From positions 1 to 64,000 of the forward strand of contig CAMUMG010000010.1 in assembly GCA_947089905.1 (NCBI GenBank): a DNA stretch of 64,000 nucleotides. The letters are read 5' to 3'. The first letter of the stretch is position 1. The number at the start of each line of letters is the position of its first letter. Of the stretch, positions 1-8,180 are shown in pieces. The notes beneath the pieces are model-generated. The model had not been told where the DNA came from. It saw only the letters and a program-made list of their open reading frames with translations, and made no database searches. Position numbers and translations under genes: made by a program. The DNA comes from an uncultured Lachnospiraceae bacterium. GTDB lineage: Bacteria > Bacillota > Clostridia > Lachnospirales > Lachnospiraceae.

Positions 1-52
1 GCTCGTCGGGCTCATAACCCGAAGGTCATAGGTTCAAATCCTATCCCCGCTA
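1..52 (+). tRNA. tRNA-fMet (CAT), 5' end cut by window
   Basis: The 3' two thirds of a tRNA. The anticodon arm has the CGGG/CCCG stem around loop CTCATAA, giving anticodon CAT. The run of G:C pairs in the anticodon stem is the hallmark of initiator tRNA. The T-arm has loop TTCAAAT and the acceptor strand CCCCGCT is followed by A. The D-arm and 5' acceptor lie outside the window. No CCA is encoded. Confidence 0.93.
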
Positions 53-57
53 TTTCT

Positions 58-130
<73 letters not shown>

Positions 131-139
131 TCTTTTTAT

Positions 140-212
140 GGGATACTAGCTCAGTCGGTAGAGCACATGACTTTTAATCATGGTGTCGCGGGTTCGATTC
201 CCGCGTATCTCA
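140..212 (+). tRNA. tRNA-Lys (TTT)
   Basis: Complete 73-nt cloverleaf: acceptor GGGATAC/GTATCTC with discriminator A, anticodon stem ATGA/TCAT around loop CTTTTAA (anticodon TTT), and T-loop TTCGATT. Last gene of this tRNA run; a terminator follows. Confidence 0.97.
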
Positions 213-225
213 TTAGAAAAATGAG

Positions 226-271
226 TAAGGAATAGTACAAAAGGATTTGATGTACTATTCCTTATTTTTTT
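226..271 (+). terminator. Rho-independent terminator of the tRNA cluster
   Basis: A 14-bp perfect stem (TAAGGAATAGTACA with TGTACTATTCCTTA) and a short loop, followed by a T run from 263. Confidence 0.9.
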
Positions 272-301
272 ATTTCCTTCATAAGTTTAAATGTATTTTT
301 C

Positions 302-330
302 TTGAAGAACCCTGTTGTTTCGGTTATAAT
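302..330 (+). promoter_or_regulatory. Sigma-A-type promoter for the aminopeptidase gene
   Basis: -35 TTGAAG at 302-307, 17-nt spacer, -10 TATAAT at 325-330. The -35 contains the TTG that would otherwise start the longest reading frame, so translation must begin further downstream. Confidence 0.8.
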
Positions 331-358
331 AGCAGTATCAAAGGAAAGGATGGTGTTT

Positions 359-1660
359 ATGGCTGAGATGAAAGAAAAAGGAATGAAAACAGGTCATGAA
401 CTGTTAAACTACATAACAAAAGCAGTATCGCCGTACCATGTAGTAGAAGAGGGATGTAATCTGTTAAGACAGGCAGGGTTTCAGGAATTAGATATCCAAG
501 CAACATGGGAATTACAAAGAGGAGGGGCTTATTTTGTCCGACCTTTTGCGACAACTCTTTTTTCCTTTACAGTTGGTCAGGAATTGACCAAACAAAATGG
601 TTTTCATATTGCAGCGGCGCATACAGATCATCCATGTCTGCATATTAAACCAGATGCACAACTTCCAAAAAAACCATATGAACGGATAAATGTTGAGATT
701 TATGGAGCACCTATTTTAAATACATGGTTAGATCGTCCGTTATCTGCGGCAGGAAGAATTGCTCTCCGCAGTGATTCTATATATGAACCACGAATGATAT
801 TAATTGATTTAGGAAGACCATTATTTACAATCCCAAATCTACCGATTCATATAAATCGAGAAATTAATAGAGGTGTAGAATTAAAGCGTCAAATTGACAT
901 GATACCTATATTTGGAATAGATAGTGGACAAGAACATTACTTTTTAGACTTCCTAGCTTCTGAGGTAGGAGTAAAACCAGAAGAAATTTTGGATTTTGAT
1001 CTCTATATTTACAATAAAGAACAAGGTTGTATACTTGGAAGACAAGAAGAGTTTATATCAAGTCCAAGGCTAGATAATTTGACTTCTTGTTATGCTCTGT
1101 TAAAGGCAATTATGACGGGCAGAAGACAAGACGGAATTAATCTGATTGCTCTATATGATAATGAAGAGGTGGGCAGTTTAACGAAACAAGGGGCAAATTC
1201 TGCACTGTTAAATATGGTTGTTGAAAAATTAGTAGCATCTTTTGGAATTGATAGAGAAAGACTAAATGATGCCATACTTAGAAGTTTTTTACTTTCTGTC
1301 GATGTTGCACACGCCCTACATCCAAATCATCCAGAAAAATATGATTCAGTAAATGTTTCAGGAATGAATGAGGGAGTTGTACTTAAAATAAATTGCAATC
1401 AAAAATATAGCTTTGATACAGAAGCCATAGCAGCAATCTGTCAGCTTTGTGAGAGTGTAGATGTAAAATATAAAAAATTTGTAAATCATTCTGATATAGC
1501 AGGAGGAGGAACAATAGGCTCAATGATTTCTTCATGGCTGCCGATGAAAACAGTAGATTTAGGTGTTCCATTATTAGCAATGCACTCTGCTAGAGAATTG
1601 ATGGGAATACAAGATCAGGTGTATTTAGAGCAGTTACTTACTGCATTTTTCAGAGAATAG
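359..1660 (+). CDS. M18 family aminopeptidase
   Basis: Cytoplasmic dinuclear zinc aminopeptidase of the aspartyl-aminopeptidase (M18) family, removing N-terminal residues from peptides. The family signatures are present in order: HTDHP near residue 85 (first metal ligand), the TWLDRPLS segment, SPRLDN, the metal-binding DNEEVGS segment, SDIAGGGTIGS and the C-terminal AMHSARE with the last metal His. Length, about 433 residues, is normal for the family. The start is placed at ATG 359 because AAAGGAAAGG ends 9 nt before it, and because the upstream frame runs through the promoter at 302-330. The next gene follows 13 nt after the stop, so the two are probably co-transcribed. Substrate specificity cannot be read from the sequence. 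Confidence 0.93.
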   Translation: MAEMKEKGMKTGHELLNYITKAVSPYHVVEEGCNLLRQAGFQELDIQATWELQRGGAYFVRPFATTLFSFTVGQELTKQNGFHIAAAHTDHPCLHIKPDAQLPKKPYERINVEIYGAPILNTWLDRPLSAAGRIALRSDSIYEPRMILIDLGRPLFTIPNLPIHINREINRGVELKRQIDMIPIFGIDSGQEHYFLDFLASEVGVKPEEILDFDLYIYNKEQGCILGRQEEFISSPRLDNLTSCYALLKAIMTGRRQDGINLIALYDNEEVGSLTKQGANSALLNMVVEKLVASFGIDRERLNDAILRSFLLSVDVAHALHPNHPEKYDSVNVSGMNEGVVLKINCNQKYSFDTEAIAAICQLCESVDVKYKKFVNHSDIAGGGTIGSMISSWLPMKTVDLGVPLLAMHSARELMGIQDQVYLEQLLTAFFRE

Positions 1661-1673
1661 AGAGGAGTAAATC

Positions 1674-4124
1674 ATGAAAATATTAGTTACTGGAGGAGCT
1701 GGTTATATTGCAACTCATACAGATGTGGAACTTTTAAAAGCAGGATATGAAATTGTCGTGGTGGATAATTTATCAAATTCCTGCAGGGAGGCAGTCCGTC
1801 GCGTAGAACATCTTTCGGGAAAAAGAATTCCTTTTTATGAAGTAGATCTCGTAGATAAAAAAGCATTAGAGGATATTTTTGTGAAAGAGAAACCAGAAGC
1901 AGTGATTCATTTTGCAGGGTATAAAGCAGTAGGAGAGTCTTGTAAGGTTCCATTGCGGTATTTTAGTAATAATCTGATTGGAACTTTAAATCTTCTTCAG
2001 TGTATGGAAAAATATCAAGTAAAGAAATTAGTATTTTCCTCTTCTGCAACTGTTTATGGAATTCCAGATACCGTTCCAATTAAAGAGGATTTTCCGCTGT
2101 CAGTTTTAAATCCTTATGGAAGAACTAAATTGATAATTGAAGATATGTTAAGAGATATGTATCAGGCTGACTCTTCTTGGGATATTGCACTGTTACGGTA
2201 TTTTAATCCAATTGGAGCACATGAGAGTGGAGAAATTGGAGAAGCACCGAATGGAATTCCAAATAATTTAGTTCCTTATGTAGCAAATGTAGCAGTTGGA
2301 AAGTTAGATCATGTAACGGTATATGGAAATGATTATCCTACAAAAGATGGAACTGGGGTAAGAGATTATATTCATGTAGTCGATCTTGCTATTGGTCATG
2401 TAAAAGCCATTGAAAAGTTGAATTCTCATTCTGGTATGGTTACTTATAACCTTGGAACAGGAAAGGGATATTCGGTTTTAGATATTATTTCAAGTTATGA
2501 AAAAGCTTGTGGCAAAAAGATTCCATATGTCATTGGAGAACGCAGATCTGGCGATGCACCAGAATGTTATGCCGATCCATCAAAAGCAGAAAAAGAATTA
2601 GGATGGCGAGCAGAACGTGGAATAGATAAGATGTGTGAAGATTCTTGGCGGTGGCAAAGCAAAAATCCAAATGGATATGAAAGTATTGCTTCTGAACTTC
2701 CAAAACCAGCTTGGAATGGAAGTTATCCGTGGTATGAAAGAGCGGTATTTTATCATATTTATCCGCTTGGAATGTGTGGTGCTCCGAAACAAAATACAAA
2801 AGAAGCTCCATCGGATCGTTTAAAAAAATTAATTTCAGTGATTCCTCATTTAAAACGCTTAGGCATCACAGGACTCTACATTGGACCATTCTTTGAATCA
2901 GTGGGACATGGCTATGAAACAACAGATTACTATAAAGTAGATTCCAGACTTGGAACAAATGAAGACTTTAAAGAGTTTACAAATGAGTGTCACAAAATGG
3001 GAATTCATGTAGTGGCAGATGGCGTTTTTAATCATACTGGAAGAGAATTTTTTGCATTTCAGGATTTAAAAGAAAAAAGGGAACAGAGTGCATATAGGGA
3101 TTGGTATTGTAATGTTAATTTCTGGGGTAACAATGAATTTAACGATGGATTTAGCTATGATGCTTGGCATGGATATAATATTCTTCCTCGTTTGAATTTA
3201 AGAAATCCAGCAGTTAGAAATTATTTAAAAGATGCTATTCGTTTTTGGGTAAAGGAATTTGATATAGATGGAATTAGATTAGATACAGCAGATGTATTAG
3301 ATTTTGATTTTATGAAGGAACTTAGAGTTTTATCGAGAGAAATCAAACCAGAATTCTGGTTGATGGGAGAGGTAATTCACGGAGATTATTCCAGATGGGT
3401 AAATCCAGATATGCTTCATTCTGTAACAAATTACGAGCTGCATAAGGGGCTGTATTCAGGGCATAATGATCATAATTATTTTGAAATTGCCCATACAGTA
3501 AAACGTCTATTTGCAAAACATGGAGGAATTGTTCAAGGTGGAAGACTTTATACTTTTGTAGAAAATCAGGATGTAAATCGACTTTATAATAAGTTAAAGA
3601 ACAGAAAGCATATGAAGCCAATCTATATGCTTGCTTATACACTTCCGGGAATTCCTTCGATCTATTATGGCGGAGAGTTTGGAATAGAAGGAGAGAAAAG
3701 AAATGGCTCAGATGATGCCATCCGTCCAGAACTTCATCTTTCCGATTATTATTTGGATGGAAAGACAGATTGCATTGATCTGACACAATCCCCAAAACAG
3801 GTATATCGTTCAGAATATGCCGATTTAGCAGGATTTTTAGAATGGCTTGGCAGAATTCATGAGGCGTATGAACCACTTACTGGGGGAGAATACGAAGAAC
3901 TGCTTTTGACCAATAGACAGTATGCCTTTGCTAGGATTTTAGAAAAGCAGGCAATTATTGTAGTTGTAAATAATGATGATTCTGGAGCAGATCTGAGAGT
4001 TCGTCTTCCATATCAGGGAAAAGTGACAGATCTTGCTACAGGAGAAGAAGTGATAGCAGAAGGTATGGCAATTCAAACATATGTGGAAGGCTGTGACGGA
4101 AAACTTTTCTTGATAGAGAAATAA
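1674..4124 (+). CDS. Fused UDP-glucose 4-epimerase / GH13 alpha-amylase-family protein
   Basis: An 816-residue two-enzyme fusion. Residues 1-338 are a full-length GalE epimerase interconverting UDP-glucose and UDP-galactose: NAD-binding GGAGYIA at 7-13 (usual third Gly is Ala), catalytic Ser124, and Tyr148-x3-Lys152. The domain even keeps the normal GalE C-terminus (WQSKNPNGYE). Residues 349-816 are a GH13 alpha-glucan-active domain starting YERAVFYHIYPLG. GH13 region I is DGVFNH (449-454), the nucleophile is D537 in DGIRLD, the acid/base is E566 and the transition-state Asp is D633. The region IV motif reads ENQD: the conserved His is Gln632. Neither half has a signal peptide, so it acts in the cytoplasm. 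The reading frame is unbroken. Preceded by GAGAGGAG; the stop is followed at once by the promoter of the next gene. Confidence 0.92.
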   Translation: MKILVTGGAGYIATHTDVELLKAGYEIVVVDNLSNSCREAVRRVEHLSGKRIPFYEVDLVDKKALEDIFVKEKPEAVIHFAGYKAVGESCKVPLRYFSNNLIGTLNLLQCMEKYQVKKLVFSSSATVYGIPDTVPIKEDFPLSVLNPYGRTKLIIEDMLRDMYQADSSWDIALLRYFNPIGAHESGEIGEAPNGIPNNLVPYVANVAVGKLDHVTVYGNDYPTKDGTGVRDYIHVVDLAIGHVKAIEKLNSHSGMVTYNLGTGKGYSVLDIISSYEKACGKKIPYVIGERRSGDAPECYADPSKAEKELGWRAERGIDKMCEDSWRWQSKNPNGYESIASELPKPAWNGSYPWYERAVFYHIYPLGMCGAPKQNTKEAPSDRLKKLISVIPHLKRLGITGLYIGPFFESVGHGYETTDYYKVDSRLGTNEDFKEFTNECHKMGIHVVADGVFNHTGREFFAFQDLKEKREQSAYRDWYCNVNFWGNNEFNDGFSYDAWHGYNILPRLNLRNPAVRNYLKDAIRFWVKEFDIDGIRLDTADVLDFDFMKELRVLSREIKPEFWLMGEVIHGDYSRWVNPDMLHSVTNYELHKGLYSGHNDHNYFEIAHTVKRLFAKHGGIVQGGRLYTFVENQDVNRLYNKLKNRKHMKPIYMLAYTLPGIPSIYYGGEFGIEGEKRNGSDDAIRPELHLSDYYLDGKTDCIDLTQSPKQVYRSEYADLAGFLEWLGRIHEAYEPLTGGEYEELLLTNRQYAFARILEKQAIIVVVNNDDSGADLRVRLPYQGKVTDLATGEEVIAEGMAIQTYVEGCDGKLFLIEK

Positions 4125-4126
4125 CA

Positions 4127-4155
4127 TTGACAATACATTATTAAAAAGATAAAAT
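4127..4155 (+). promoter_or_regulatory. Consensus promoter for the antiporter gene
   Basis: TTGACA at 4127-4132, 17-nt spacer, TAAAAT at 4150-4155. It starts 3 nt after the fusion gene's stop codon, so the antiporter is a separate transcription unit. Confidence 0.85.
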
Positions 4156-4190
4156 GCCTTTGTAAGTTAAAAGGAAAAGAGGACATAAAG

Positions 4191-5369
4191 ATGGAAGCGT
4201 ATGATGTGTTTAAAGATCTTGCAATTATTATTGTAGCCGCAAAGTTATTTGGTATTCTAGCAAGAAAGTTAAAAGCACCTCAAGTCGTTGGAGAAATTGT
4301 AGCTGGTCTAATTATAGGCCCTAGTATACTTGGGATGGTAAATCAGACAGAATTCCTAAGTCAGATGGCAGAAATCGGTGTCATTTTATTGATGTTTTCA
4401 GCGGGGCTGGAAACAAATTTAAGGGATTTATTAAAAACAGGTCCAGTTGCATTTGCTATTGCATGTGCAGGTGTATTTGTACCATTACTAGGTGGATCTT
4501 TGCTGTATATGGCATTTTACGGAACAGCTCCATGGGGTTCAGAAAAGTTTTATATGGCAGTATTTATAGGAATCATTTTGACCGCGACCTCTGTTAGTAT
4601 TACGGTAGAAACATTGCGAGAGATGAATAAATTAAAGGGAAAAGTGGGAACTACTATTTTAAGTGCTGCCATTATTGATGATGTTATTGGTATTCTTGTA
4701 CTTACCTTTGTTATTGGATTTAAGAATCCAGATTCCAATCCAGGAAAAGTAGTGATCAATACATTTTTATTTTTTCTTGTTGCTGTTGTTGCTGGATTTG
4801 TACTTTTTAAACTATTTCGTACTGTAGATGCAAAATATCCACATACCAGAAGGATTCCGATCTTAGGGTTGGCTCTTTGTTTGATTTTGGCATATTGTGC
4901 AGAGAAGTATTTTGGAATTGCAGATATTACAGGAGCATATGTGGCAGGAATTATTTTGTGTAGTATCCGTGATTCAGAATATATCGCGCAAAAAATGGAT
5001 ATTAATTCATATATGTTATTTGGACCTATCTTTTTTGCAAGTATTGGCTTAAAAACATCAATCGATAATATTTCTGGTGAAATTGTAATATTTTCTATCT
5101 GTTTTGTACTTGTTGGACTTATTACAAAAATTATTGGATGTGGTTTAATGGCAAAACTATGTAGATTTGGATGGTCCGATTCACTAAAAATAGGTATTGG
5201 AATGATGACAAGAGGAGAAGTGGCATTGATTGTTTCCCAAAAAGGACTGTCAGTTGGTTTGTTAAGTCCTGTATATTTTACCTCTGTAATCTTTTTAATA
5301 GTGATTTCTTCTATTGCTACTCCAATTTTATTAAAGATACTCTATTCTAGGTTTAAGGGAACAGAATAA
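4191..5369 (+). CDS. Cation:proton antiporter (CPA2 / Kef-type)
   Basis: A 392-residue polytopic membrane protein of the monovalent cation:proton antiporter-2 family, exchanging Na+ or K+ for H+. Hydrophobic segments cover almost the whole length (about 11-12 helices). Family features include AGLIIGPSILG early, LMFSAGLETN, the TATSVSIT segment and the AAIIDDVIG segment with the paired Asp residues of the ion site. There is no C-terminal TrkA-N/RCK regulatory domain, so it is the short NapA-like form rather than KefB/KefC. It has its own promoter and an AGAGGA ribosome site. The ion cannot be assigned from sequence. Confidence 0.9.
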   Translation: MEAYDVFKDLAIIIVAAKLFGILARKLKAPQVVGEIVAGLIIGPSILGMVNQTEFLSQMAEIGVILLMFSAGLETNLRDLLKTGPVAFAIACAGVFVPLLGGSLLYMAFYGTAPWGSEKFYMAVFIGIILTATSVSITVETLREMNKLKGKVGTTILSAAIIDDVIGILVLTFVIGFKNPDSNPGKVVINTFLFFLVAVVAGFVLFKLFRTVDAKYPHTRRIPILGLALCLILAYCAEKYFGIADITGAYVAGIILCSIRDSEYIAQKMDINSYMLFGPIFFASIGLKTSIDNISGEIVIFSICFVLVGLITKIIGCGLMAKLCRFGWSDSLKIGIGMMTRGEVALIVSQKGLSVGLLSPVYFTSVIFLIVISSIATPILLKILYSRFKGTE

Positions 5370-5434
5370 GACACTTTTGAATTTTTAAAATATTTCAGAA
5401 ATCGATTAAAGCCAAAGCAATATGAGAGGATAGT

Positions 5435-6373
5435 ATGATGAGGAATAGAAGAAAAAATAAAAGAAAAGGGGTTTGTTCTCTATTTGGAATTTTGGGAGCT
5501 TTTATATTATTATATGGATTATATTTATTTGAAGGAAACTTATTGCAAGATGCAAGAGCCTCGGAAAGAGAACAACAATTACAAGAAGATGAAAAACAAG
5601 ATTTAGAAGATATATCTAAACGTAAAGTAAATCAAAAAGAAGTCTTAGAAAAAATTACATTTTTAGGTTTTTTCTTAGGGAATCAGTCGGCTGATTGGAA
5701 ACAAGAAAATACAAATCCTCCTTTACAAACAGCACTTACAGAAGAAGAGAGGGAAAGATGTAAACAACATATTGCACAACTAGAAGAGTCTTTAGCGGAT
5801 CGTATTAAAACAACTGCATTTGTTGGAAATTCTATGATAGAAAGTCTTCAAGAACATAATAGAGGAAGTAAAGCTAATTTTATCTGTTATAAGGGATTAT
5901 CTGTTAAAAGTGCAAAGAAAAAAGAGTGGTTGAAATTAGATAGTAACAGAAAAGGAACGGTATTAGATGTATTAAAGGAACACAGTTATACAGATATTTT
6001 TATGATGTTTGGTATAAATGAATTAGGTTGGAGAAGCCTAGAACTTTTTCGAGATTATTATGTTGAATTAATTGAAGAAGTGAAAAAGTTACAACCAAAT
6101 GCCAAAATTTATATTTTATCAATCTTCCCAGTAACACAAAAAACATCAGATGTGGATAAAATATTTAATAACGATAATGTAAAAATATTTAATGATATGG
6201 TAATAGAGGCAGCACAAAAGGCAGAAGTAGAGTATTTAGATATTGCTTCTGAATTATTTGGAGAGGGAAACCCACTTCCGGCAGATGGAGCGATCAGCGA
6301 TGGAATTCACCTGAAAAAAGATTATTCTCAGATCTGGTATGAAACTCTCTTAGAAAAACTATTGGACCAATAG
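5435..6373 (+). CDS. Membrane-anchored SGNH/GDSL-type hydrolase
   Basis: 312 residues: a basic N-terminus, one membrane helix (about 14-33), a charged Glu/Gln/Lys-rich linker, then an SGNH hydrolase-fold domain facing outside. Block I reads VGNSMI (Ser133 as the likely nucleophile; the usual GDS is GNS). Block III is GINE (193-196) and the catalytic Asp-His pair is DGIH at 289-292. Such proteins are esterases or acetyl-transferring enzymes acting on cell-wall or capsule glycans, but the substrate here is unknown. Two ATGs stand in tandem (5435, 5438); either could start. No strong terminator follows. Confidence 0.82.
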   Translation: MMRNRRKNKRKGVCSLFGILGAFILLYGLYLFEGNLLQDARASEREQQLQEDEKQDLEDISKRKVNQKEVLEKITFLGFFLGNQSADWKQENTNPPLQTALTEEERERCKQHIAQLEESLADRIKTTAFVGNSMIESLQEHNRGSKANFICYKGLSVKSAKKKEWLKLDSNRKGTVLDVLKEHSYTDIFMMFGINELGWRSLELFRDYYVELIEEVKKLQPNAKIYILSIFPVTQKTSDVDKIFNNDNVKIFNDMVIEAAQKAEVEYLDIASELFGEGNPLPADGAISDGIHLKKDYSQIWYETLLEKLLDQ

Positions 6374-6432
6374 GGTTTTTGTATAAATACACAAAAACAA
6401 TAAGAAAAAATAAAATTATTTAGTAAAATTAC

Positions 6433-6461
6433 TTGACATTCTAAGATAAGTTTGATATTCT
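6433..6461 (+). promoter_or_regulatory. Consensus promoter for the candidate RNA / Nudix operon
   Basis: TTGACA at 6433-6438, exactly 17 nt, then TATTCT at 6456-6461. The predicted start is about 6468, more than 220 nt upstream of the next start codon. A long untranslated RNA is therefore made. Confidence 0.82.
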
Positions 6462-6467
6462 AATTAA

Positions 6468-6665
6468 TGTCGGTATCGGAGGGTATTGACAGTGTGTGAC
6501 GTTGGGGAATGGTTCGCAGCAAAAGCAAGATAAGGCTGAAGGTAAATGTAAAATGCAAAGAACTATAGTGGGAATAGTTCTAAGTATATTCTGGAATCTA
6601 TGTGCGGATGAAAAAGAGATATCAGATATAGGCTGCGGTTACATAAACCGGCAGCCTTATTTTGT
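6468..6665 (+). ncRNA. Candidate structured non-coding RNA (class uncertain, raiA-like suspected)
   Basis: A roughly 200-nt stretch between a consensus promoter and a hairpin plus T run, with no convincing protein: the one short open frame across it has no ribosome site. Structure seen: an 8-bp hairpin AGAACTAT/ATAGTTCT at 6559-6581, a CAGC/GCTG helix near 6516-6538, a possible closing pairing of GGTATC (about 6471-6476) with GATATC (about 6618-6623), and the terminal hairpin at 6631-6656. The G-rich, unpaired-looking tract TGACGTTGGGGAATGGTTC is typical of conserved structured RNAs rather than of leader filler. It lacks the SRP RNA, RNase P, tmRNA and ykkC riboswitch signatures. The raiA class is a guess from size and composition. 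Confidence 0.5.
6631..6665 (+). terminator. Terminator of the candidate RNA
   Basis: GGCTGC (6631-6636) pairs with GCAGCC (6651-6656), with an inner GGTT/AACC helix, then a T-rich tail. It lies just before the Nudix ribosome site, so it either ends the RNA or attenuates the downstream operon. Confidence 0.75.
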
Positions 6666-6693
6666 TATAGATAAAAGAAAGAGAGGTTAAAAT

Positions 6694-7398
6694 ATGCCTG
6701 CATTTTTAGATGATATTACGCCTTTTTATGGAAATAGAGAAAAAAATGAAGATGGACTTTCTTTGCCAGAATTTTTAGAGAAATACGATCCAAATCATTA
6801 TCAAAATCCTTCTGTAACAGCAGATATTTTAGTTTTTCAGTACGAGAAGGATTTTACATTAGATAGAGGTCTTAAATTATTAATGATTCAAAGAAAGAAT
6901 CATCCGGGGATTGGATATTGGGCATTGCCGGGGGGATTTGTAAATCTACGCGAAAATATAGAGGATGCAGCGAAGAGAGAGTTAAAAGAGGAAACAGGAT
7001 TAGATCACATTGCAGTAGAACAGCTTTATTGTTGGGGGGATTGGAAAAGAGATCCAAGAACAAGAATTGTAACTATCTCTTATCTTGCCATGATTGAGGA
7101 TGGACAAACTGTACAGGCAGGAGATGATGCTGCAGATGCTGTATGGATGAATATAAGTATGAAAAAAAATAGTGAGAAGATTTATAGAGATAAGATAACA
7201 GGGAAAGAAAGATGTTCTAAAGTCTATCAGATAGATCTGAAAAATGAAGAACGTAGATTGGATTTTTCACTTCTTGTAGAAGTGATAGAAAATACAACAG
7301 GATTTTTAAAAGAAGTCAAGTATCACGTTATAAGGGGAAGTCAAGTTGCCTTTGATCATCCTTGTTTTATTGCACAAGCATTGCTTCATCTAAAGTGA
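6694..7398 (+). CDS. Nudix hydrolase
   Basis: 234 residues. A perfect Nudix box (G-x5-E-x7-REL-x-EE-x-G-L) spans residues 81-103, so the protein should hydrolyse a nucleoside diphosphate linked to another moiety. The C-terminal helix with AFDHPCFIAQALLHL resembles the tail of ADP-ribose/NAD-linked Nudix proteins, but the substrate is not determined. A 40-residue N-terminal extension precedes the fold. Ribosome site AGAGAGG lies upstream of ATG 6694. The TGA stop overlaps the next gene's ATG (TGATG at 7396-7400), so the two are translationally coupled. Confidence 0.88.
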   Translation: MPAFLDDITPFYGNREKNEDGLSLPEFLEKYDPNHYQNPSVTADILVFQYEKDFTLDRGLKLLMIQRKNHPGIGYWALPGGFVNLRENIEDAAKRELKEETGLDHIAVEQLYCWGDWKRDPRTRIVTISYLAMIEDGQTVQAGDDAADAVWMNISMKKNSEKIYRDKITGKERCSKVYQIDLKNEERRLDFSLLVEVIENTTGFLKEVKYHVIRGSQVAFDHPCFIAQALLHLK

Positions 7399-8141
7399 TG
7401 CAGCAAAATTCATTCGAACAGGTATGTATTCAGGTTCTAAATAATCAAGAAAAAAAACATGGAATTGGGACTTTAGCAGAAAAGACAGTTCATGCAGTAT
7501 TAAAGGCATATTATGCTCCCAATTCTAGCTATTGCGAACAAAAAGTAAACGATTCTGGCTACATAGCCGATATCTTTTATGATTCTCAAATTATAGAAAT
7601 CCAGACACAAAATTTCAGAAAACTTCGAAGAAAATTAGATGCTTTTTTGCCAGATTATGATGTAACGATAGTATATCCTGTTATCTATAAGAAACAGATC
7701 TGTTGGATAGAGCCTAATACAGGGGAAATAGTAAGTAAAAGAAAATCTTCTAAAACGGGAACGCAATATGCTATTTTTAAGGAACTATTTTGGATAAAAG
7801 AATATTTACATTCTCCCTGTCTACATTTTCGAATTGTATTTTTAGAAACAGAGGAGTATCGCCTTTTAGACGGGTATGGGGTAGACAAAAAGAAGAGAGC
7901 AACCAAATTAGATCAAGTTCCAATTTCCCTAAAAAAAGAGATTGAAATTCAGTCAGTAAAAGATTATAGCTGTTTTTTGCCTCATACCCTACCAAAAGAA
8001 TTTACGGTAAAGGACTATCAAAGTATCTGTAAGATTCCTTTAAAATCTGCGGGAAATGTAATTCAAATTTTAAGAGAGATTGGTTTAATCGAGCAGACAA
8101 CAAAACGTGGAAAGGCATATGTATATCAAAAAAGTAATTAG
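7398..8141 (+). CDS. Unrecognised protein: nuclease-like N-domain plus C-terminal winged helix
   Basis: 247 residues, no family recognised with certainty. The N-terminal half has the layout of a PD-(D/E)xK-type nuclease fold: helix AEKTVHAVLK (E28), then IADIF (D58) and IIEIQTQ (E67-x-Q69), with Gln in the usual Lys place. The C-terminal 55 residues look like a winged helix, with FTVKDYQSICKI, then the KSAGNVIQILREIGLI recognition-like helix and a basic wing. The ATG at 7398 overlaps the Nudix stop; a longer frame reaching back to 7362 has no ribosome site. A DNA- or RNA-binding nuclease or regulator is plausible. It lies in the Nudix-RtcB-MoxR-VWA run. Confidence 0.7.
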   Translation: MQQNSFEQVCIQVLNNQEKKHGIGTLAEKTVHAVLKAYYAPNSSYCEQKVNDSGYIADIFYDSQIIEIQTQNFRKLRRKLDAFLPDYDVTIVYPVIYKKQICWIEPNTGEIVSKRKSSKTGTQYAIFKELFWIKEYLHSPCLHFRIVFLETEEYRLLDGYGVDKKKRATKLDQVPISLKKEIEIQSVKDYSCFLPHTLPKEFTVKDYQSICKIPLKSAGNVIQILREIGLIEQTTKRGKAYVYQKSN

Positions 8142-8180
8142 ATAGGTTACAAGCAAAAAAGAAAGGAACTATATTAGAGA

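Noticed and set aside
6468-6665. 6S RNA, SRP RNA or ykkC-type riboswitch
   Set aside because: None of the expected conserved segments were found (no SRP GGTCAGG..GGAAGGAAGC motif, no ykkC CCGAGAG motif, no clear 6S bubble).
6496-6690. 64-codon frame before the Nudix gene
   Set aside because: No ribosome site. It runs through the terminal hairpin of the candidate RNA.
7362-7398. Longer start for the nuclease-like protein
   Set aside because: Overlaps the Nudix gene and lacks a ribosome site; the TGATG at 7396 explains the start.
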